From Rallus limicola (taxonomy: Eukaryota > Chordata > Aves > Gruiformes > Rallidae), in NCBI GenBank assembly GCA_022605955.1, contig JAKCOZ010000003.1, forward strand, positions 13,897,331 to 13,961,330: a stretch of DNA of 64,000 nucleotides, written 5' to 3'. Every line of letters begins with the position of its first letter. Positions within the stretch are counted from its first letter, which is position 1. A program made the translations under genes and the position numbers. The notes beneath the pieces were generated by a model. It made no database searches. It was not told where the DNA came from and saw only the letters and a list, made by a program, of their open reading frames with translations. Positions 57,801 to 64,000 of this stretch are shown here, one piece after another.

Positions 57801-60800
57801 TTTTTATACTCATAAACATTTGATATATGAACTCAGAAAACAGCATTACTCTCCATAAAGAGAAATACATTGATGACCTGTATTTTAAGACTTCATACTG
57901 TCTATCCAAATAACCAACTCAGCATGTTCCTTGCCAGCAAACACAATAATAGGTGGTGCCCATCTATCTCACTCATACCTTCAGTGCTTACATAAAGCAG
58001 TGGCCATGATTTTAATTAACAAATATCACTTGTAAAATATCCAAGTTGCACTTATGTAGCAGTACCGTGATAGCTGGAAAAGAGAAATCTGTCAAAATAT
58101 AAACACAATTTTATGGCATCAAAGTTTTTCAGGGGGGGTGTATATTGACAGAGCACATGGGGATAAAGCACGGAATTCATACTAGGGATCACAGTTGTAA
58201 TTTTTGTGTAAAATAGCACACCTATAACTCTGATAATCACACCAATGTAAAAAGTATACATTATCTCAAGGACTAAAAACTTTTCCATTATTTTCATATG
58301 GAAATTAAATTTGGGTGCAAAATGCATTGTTCTGAAAGATGAAACAAGCTGGACTAATTTCTACAGAAATTTGAATTGAATGCACTGGTTCCACCAGTTG
58401 ATTACAAGAAACAAAGAAATTTGGTCCCATTTATTTTTCTTTTCTTGTTCTAACCTAATGGTATCATTTTTAAACATAAAGTTAAAATGCACCTTTTACT
58501 GAAACAGAAATCTGTAAATACTGTTTTGTTATGTTTCTCTAACTGCAAACTATTATTTTATTCTTTCCAATCAACAGCAATAATAAAACCTGAGGTGCAT
58601 TTTAAGGTAAAATAGGTTTGCAGCAAGGTTTGTGTGCAGAAAAGTTACCATTCTGCAGCTGAAAAGTAGCAAATGCCTAAGATAAAATACAAACCAATCT
58701 GCAGACCAGTTTCCTGTAGTTTTAATGATGCATTTTTACCATATATTAACACTGCTCCCCTCATTTCTGTAAATAAAGAGACAAAGCTTGGAACACATGC
58801 AGGTAATTAAAAAAACCCCACTGCATTACTGGGATTTAATTTAGAAGTATTCTGAAGTATACTCAAAATGGAGATAACAGTAGAGTTTCATTTAGTTACA
58901 CAATTGCAACTTACTCAGCAGAGGGTCCTCTACAATGCCTAATGGAAGACAGGACTTCTAGAGGAACTCTAGAGGATTAAATGTAAAAATCATATGCTAG
59001 AAGTACACGGGTTTAAACAGAGGACTGCAACCAGTAGAAAAACTGTGTACAATTTTACTTGGTCCACACTTCCAGATGTACAATAAGACAACTGAAAACC
59101 ATCCTTGGGGCTCACATATTTGCTTAAGTGTGGTTTTGCTGGCACTGTAATGAACTGGAACTTAACACTGGGACAGGACTTTAGCAAACATTGAACCTTA
59201 TCTATGGCACTATCAAACTTAACTGTACTTTTAATTCAAGAAATTTATCTTTCTCTAGACTATTCTAGAACTCAAAATACCAAATTATGATGAGCTGGAG
59301 TTAAAGCATGTACTTCATGTACTCTTGTTCAGTTCCCATTTTCACTTGTGGATCTCAGCTACCCAAAGTGGGTAACTTTTCAGAATCATGGTGTCACAAC
59401 TAAGTGAGGGTTCAGGATCTCAGATGAAGAAATCAAACCCCGTAGCTTTGTAGGAAAAACACTGCACAAATGCAATAAAGGTCAAATAATGCAAATGAGA
59501 TTAATATTAATCACAACTTCACAAAGATTTAACTGACCATTACAGCACAAAATGTCACTACACTGTCACACAAGAAAATTCCTGTGACTGATTGGAAAAG
59601 AAGTTCATTTTTATCTCCTGTCATGAACCATTAAAGCATTATAATAAGCTATGTAAGTAGTAAGAAGTCCATTCAGCTTTATCAATTTTGACAGCTAACC
59701 CCAGGAAATATTTGCTTCCACAATAACTGGATGTTCTCATTACTTTGTTGTTTGTACAATTTTTTACTTTAGTCAGCTCTCCTTGAGCTCTCCAAAGGCC
59801 TCACCATACAAAATATCAAATACGTACATTGCAGTATGCCATCAGCATATAGCAAGAGTTTGCAGTGTTGCGCCTGATTCAAATATGCTTTAACATGCTT
59901 CAACAGCCAATAAAGCTCTTCTGTAGAGCTCCTTACCTACTGTCTTTTTGCTTTCACCTCTCTCATTTCCATTGTGCTGTTGTTTGCTCTTAACTTCCTC
60001 AAAATTCCACATGTACTGCATTGTTATTGTATCTTTAAAACTCCTGCTATGTGTTGGTCTTCTCCCGTAGCAATTGTACTGCCACTTTTATTATTACTAC
60101 CTTTGTCCCTTTTCAGTCTAAAAAGTCATTGCCAAAATCACAGAACATCTTCCTTTTTATCAGTTTATTGGCTTCTTATCTCTTGTGACACAATTTCTGG
60201 CTTCTCACAAGCCTGTGTCATCCTGCTTAATTCCTTTCATGCTTGTTTTTCCCCAGAACCCTCAATATCTTACCAGTTCTTCAGTGTCACATCTTTGCCT
60301 GCTAAAGCCTTTGTGCTTTCCAACATATGGCTCCAACATGAGCCCTAGTCTACCAAAAAATGCCACCTCAGACAAGTGAGTGCAATAGTACATATAGTAT
60401 GTATCTGAAATCTGCCAGAGACCAAATCTGTGCTTCAAACACACAGAACAGTCAGCCTGTTCTCCTGTAGCATTTTGTTTCAGACTTGTTCTGGATGTGA
60501 AAGGATTAAGCTGTTTTCTAACCTACCTTTTCTACCTGAACTCCTGTAACTACTGCTAAAAAAATCAATTATGTTTTGCATAAATCAGTACAGTTTCACA
60601 AAAACTGAATTTGGCCCCTAATATGTTTTGCAGTCTTTTATTCAGGATGAACATTAAGGAAGCAGAAAAGTTATTCCAATTTTTCTTTCCTAGTTGATTT
60701 GCTTGCAATTACTCTTCCTTCTACCATTACATCATACTAAGCAAGCCTAAAATATTAAACTTTTATTACAAAAGTATGCATGTACATTGAAAAAAAAACC

Positions 60801-63800
60801 TAAACAGACAAACCCACCACTTTAGAAAAAGAATACACATTTAGTGATATTTATGTTACTCCGTTTCACTGTACATCCTTTATCACCTATGCTTTATTAC
60901 CCAGGAAGCCAGTATGGCTTAGTCATGTCTTCCCTCTGGGGAAAATTAGATTTAATACTGTAACCATTTAATTTTTTACTATCGCCTTCAATTTAATTTA
61001 GATTTCACCTTGAATTGTTAATAAATTCTCCTTACGCATTTCCACTTAAATAATGGCATATAGTTCATTGGCAATGCAATGTCACTTCTTGACTTCTACC
61101 TTTGTTCTTTATTTTTAATCTACTTCACTTGGGTTTTTGTTGGGGTTTTTTGGGGTTTGTGTTTTTTTGGCATTTGTGCAGTAGATGTTTGGTGGGGTTT
61201 TTTGTTGTTGTTTTGGGTGGTGGATTGGTTTTTTTTAACTTTGAAACTCTTTAGTTTATTTTTCAAGGCTTCATTTAGCTAGCAATTAATTCCTTGACTC
61301 AGGTTGAACGAAAACACAGAGTACTGATGTTCCAGAGTCTGTTTTTACATTAGCTACTGAAAAGCCTTCTCCAAATAGGTCTTTCCTTTTATTACTGCCC
61401 TTCAGAGAGAGAAAGTTCCATTTTAATGCAATATAATGTTTGAAAGCATTTTGGTTAACACGTTTCCCTTTTGAAACAGTCCTGTCTGTTAGTTAAAAAA
61501 ATAAGAATCCAAATGAATGAAAGCATACAGGGAGCAACTTTTAGTGGATTTTCCTTTGACAGCAAGTTGGTCTTTTAAAGGAGTGATACACTCATTAGAC
61601 TCTATGCATGACAATAAAAATAAAGCAAAGGCTGAATTAACCCCTCAGCAAAGGCAGCTAAGAGACCTCTACAATTACTCAGAATTGAGCATTTCAAGAT
61701 AAGAAGCAAAGGGCTGCTTTATTCCCTATGTAGCATTTTCAGAGTCTACTAGCTCAGAGAAGACTGAATGGATTTATATTCAAATTCATCAGTCAGAAGT
61801 GACATGTGCAGTCACTAAGATACTACAATTAAGTTTAAAAAATTACAGGAATTTAAACTTTTCTAACAAATTGCATGTAGATAGATGGAAAAACTAGACA
61901 GCTATAGTAGCAGGGGAGTTTAATTTTCCAGTACCCATGGAATCATCAGCTATTCTTAAAGTAGTGTCTTACCGTGACTACTGGCAATGGTAATTAGCTA
62001 AAATTGACAAGATACTCATTGTGACATATTATGACACGGAAGAGTTTGTATCACATCTCTACTTTAGCACTTCAACATGTTATAATAAATTAGCCTCATG
62101 GCCTTGAAAGGACATTCAAGTTTCCTTCTTTTAATGTTTCATAACTAACATCTTTTCTGATGTATTTCTATAAGTATACCATCAGGCTGTTTATAGTAGT
62201 GTCTATAATAATATGGCTTGTACCTCCTAACCACTGGCTTGATTGTTACCTCAATGCATAGCTGCAAAGAAGAATTCCTGCTAAAGCACAAAAACCTTAC
62301 ACCATAATTTCCTGTTTACCTTGAAATACAATAAATGTTTGTCATTTCAGAAATACTCATTCTGTGTTGGTCATCTGATTTATTATTTGTTTGGGAATTA
62401 TGAAATTTTGATCTTTCTGCTTCTGTTAGTACTGTATTTTGGTGCATCTCAGAGAGAGAGCAAAGGAATGTTGGACCATGTTAAAAGTGATTCAATACTT
62501 TATAACCTGTGCTTGCCTGAAGCTATTAATGACACATCATCAGAAACACTAGATGCCTGCCTAAACTTTACACTAATGACTCCTAGATTAAAGGATTTTT
62601 GACATGCAAAACAGCACAGGAAGACAGCCTAGGAGTAACTAGAAGAGAACACTGCATTTAACTTTTTTTTAATTGGTTTCTAAAGAAAAATGAGGCTTTT
62701 TGACTTCAATCATAATGTGCAGTGTAGGGAGAAGTGAAAAGTGCTCTTCCCTTCATCAGTAATCACAACACCTATTAATGTAAACACTGTGAAAGTTTTC
62801 AAAATCTCCTGTAAGTTATTGCTATTCCATCAATAGTTCAGCATCCTAAACTGAATTGGAAGCTCTCCAGCAGAGGCAATGTACAATCAAGTATTTAAGC
62901 AAATTGAAAAGGCAAACAAGTCTTTTGTCTTTTAAAACTTAGAATCCATGGAGCATGGATACATCTTTTGTTCTGTGCTGGATTTTTTATAATTCAACAG
63001 TTACCTATGATAATTTCCACTTTAGATTCTTGATAAATATAAAAAGTTATAATTAATGACTGGAAAGCTACAGTACATAATATCTAAGGGCTTCTTTTGG
63101 GCATATGCAATTGTCTGGCCCAGTTAAGAGAATTGCTTCAGTGACACTTTGCTCATTAAATGCACACAAACATAAATGGAGGGCAATCTCCTTTCGCCAC
63201 TCACAATGCAATGGGAACTCCTCTCTGTTCAAGCTGTGTGGCACTACATGAGAGAAAAATTTGAATTAAACATAGAAGGAACTGGAAAGCAGAAAGACTC
63301 TGGATGCAAAGACACTGTGTAATGTGTTCAGATGAGTCTTTTCTTCTCTTGCCAACTACTGGAACATTGAAATGCCACTGTATCGTAGGTCAGGAAAAGA
63401 AAAAGTGAGAGCTGACTGGTATCTATCAAAGCAGTGTTTATCCAAATTTCTGTCTGGGCAAAACAGATGATAGCCTCCATTAAAGTTCCTTTGCCTTTGT
63501 GCGTAGTACACTCTTTTACCACAGATTTCACTTTCTGCGCTGAACCATTTTTTAAACAAAATCCAGAGACCAAACATTTTCCCTTATAAGAAACAACATG
63601 TTCCTAAACTGTTTCCATTGGACTTTTCATGAGGTAGAAGATGGGTAGAACTGCTAGTTCTTGTCAGTGAAACCAGGACCAGCTCTAACAGACTGCTACA
63701 TCTTGACAACTCTTTGGAGCATCTTGGCTCTTCTGAGGCAAGTGCTCACAAAAAGATTGCTGCCCATTGAGTCCTGGTAAGTGATTTTCCTGTGAAGGAG

Positions 63801-64000
63801 GACTTATTCCAGATCAATAGACTGGCAGATCTATTTGCAGATCACAATCTCTAAAACACCTTTTGGAACCTGATAATCATCTATCAGACTTTTTTTTGCT
63901 TCCTTTTTTCCATCTTAAAGTTGGATAGATTTTTTCCCTTGGAGAAAAAAAAAAAGAATAAAGGTGAATGCACATTCACATGTCTGGTGGTGTAAAAAGA
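54894..64000. other. Unique sequence, no gene or transposon seen
   Basis: The longest transposon-free stretch of the window, about 9 kb. Several blocks (55540-55810, 56180-56400, 61430-61730) have balanced composition and no repeat signature, as conserved non-coding elements often do. Open frames of 60-124 codons, including 59974-60348 and 56859-57188, show no domain or splice pattern, and at 56.7-57.2 kb three frames are open at once. A T/G-rich low-complexity stretch lies at 61127-61238. Confidence 0.45.
61127..61238. repeat. T/G-rich low-complexity stretch
   Basis: About 110 bp mostly of T and G with several GGGG runs separated by T tracts. The four G-runs are too widely spaced for a canonical G-quadruplex. 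Confidence 0.85.

Noticed and set aside
59974..60348. 124-codon plus-strand frame rich in Leu, Ser and Phe
   Set aside because: The hydrophobic look comes from T/C-rich DNA; no signal-peptide-plus-domain pattern and no homology I know.
61127..61238. G-quadruplex
   Set aside because: The G-runs are separated by loops far too long for a canonical quadruplex.
63640..63790. Possible exon ending in a good splice donor (CCTG/GTAAGTG at about 63776)
   Set aside because: The only open frame is about 46 codons, the upstream acceptor lacks a pyrimidine tract, and nothing in the peptide is recognisable.
1..64000. CRISPR array, bacterial operons, rRNA
   Set aside because: No regularly spaced repeats, no ribosome-binding-site-led gene clusters and no rRNA-like sequence; the DNA is clearly vertebrate.

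Overview
This is vertebrate nuclear DNA, and it looks avian. It is AT-rich and littered with 5'-truncated CR1 (chicken repeat 1) LINE copies whose 3' ends carry the diagnostic (ATTCTATG)n or (ATTCTGTG)n tails. It also holds non-coding LTRs that resemble bird endogenous retrovirus families. The species cannot be told from the sequence alone.

I find no convincing single-copy protein gene, rRNA, tRNA, CRISPR array or operon. Every reading frame with a recognisable product is CR1 reverse transcriptase or endonuclease, and all copies are broken by stops, frameshifts or deletions. The window is best read as an intergenic or large-intron stretch, a relative gene desert.

Layout: 542-4630 is a dense CR1 nest. 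It holds an old plus-strand copy, an endonuclease fragment, an inverted block of endonuclease plus 3' end, a reverse-transcriptase-to-tail copy, and a further copy of another subfamily. 4.6-18 kb is mostly unique AT-rich sequence with one CR1 (9864-10402) and a GC-richer unexplained island (15995-16350). 18.4-24.2 kb has a minus-strand CR1 end, a partial retroviral LTR (18835-19375), small CR1 ends and a good plus-strand CR1 (23293-24221). 25.7-31 kb has a (TG)18 microsatellite, a 3' CR1 piece and a 1.35-kb CR1. 31.8-38.7 kb has short CR1 pieces, an ERVL-like LTR (33357-33753), and a minus-strand CR1 beside a plus-strand one. 41.0-43.4 kb is the longest CR1 (endonuclease end to tail), with a perfect 92-bp tandem duplication inside it. 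50.6-54.9 kb has a minus-strand CR1 and two more ERVL-like LTR pieces. The rest, including 54.9-64 kb, is unique sequence, some of it of a kind that often proves to be conserved non-coding DNA.

Nothing here amounts to a new biological system. The best leads are structural: an endonuclease domain split across an inversion boundary in the first CR1 nest, an identical 2-base loss just before the reverse transcriptase active-site motif in two separate CR1 copies, and the perfect 92-bp duplication within an otherwise decayed CR1.
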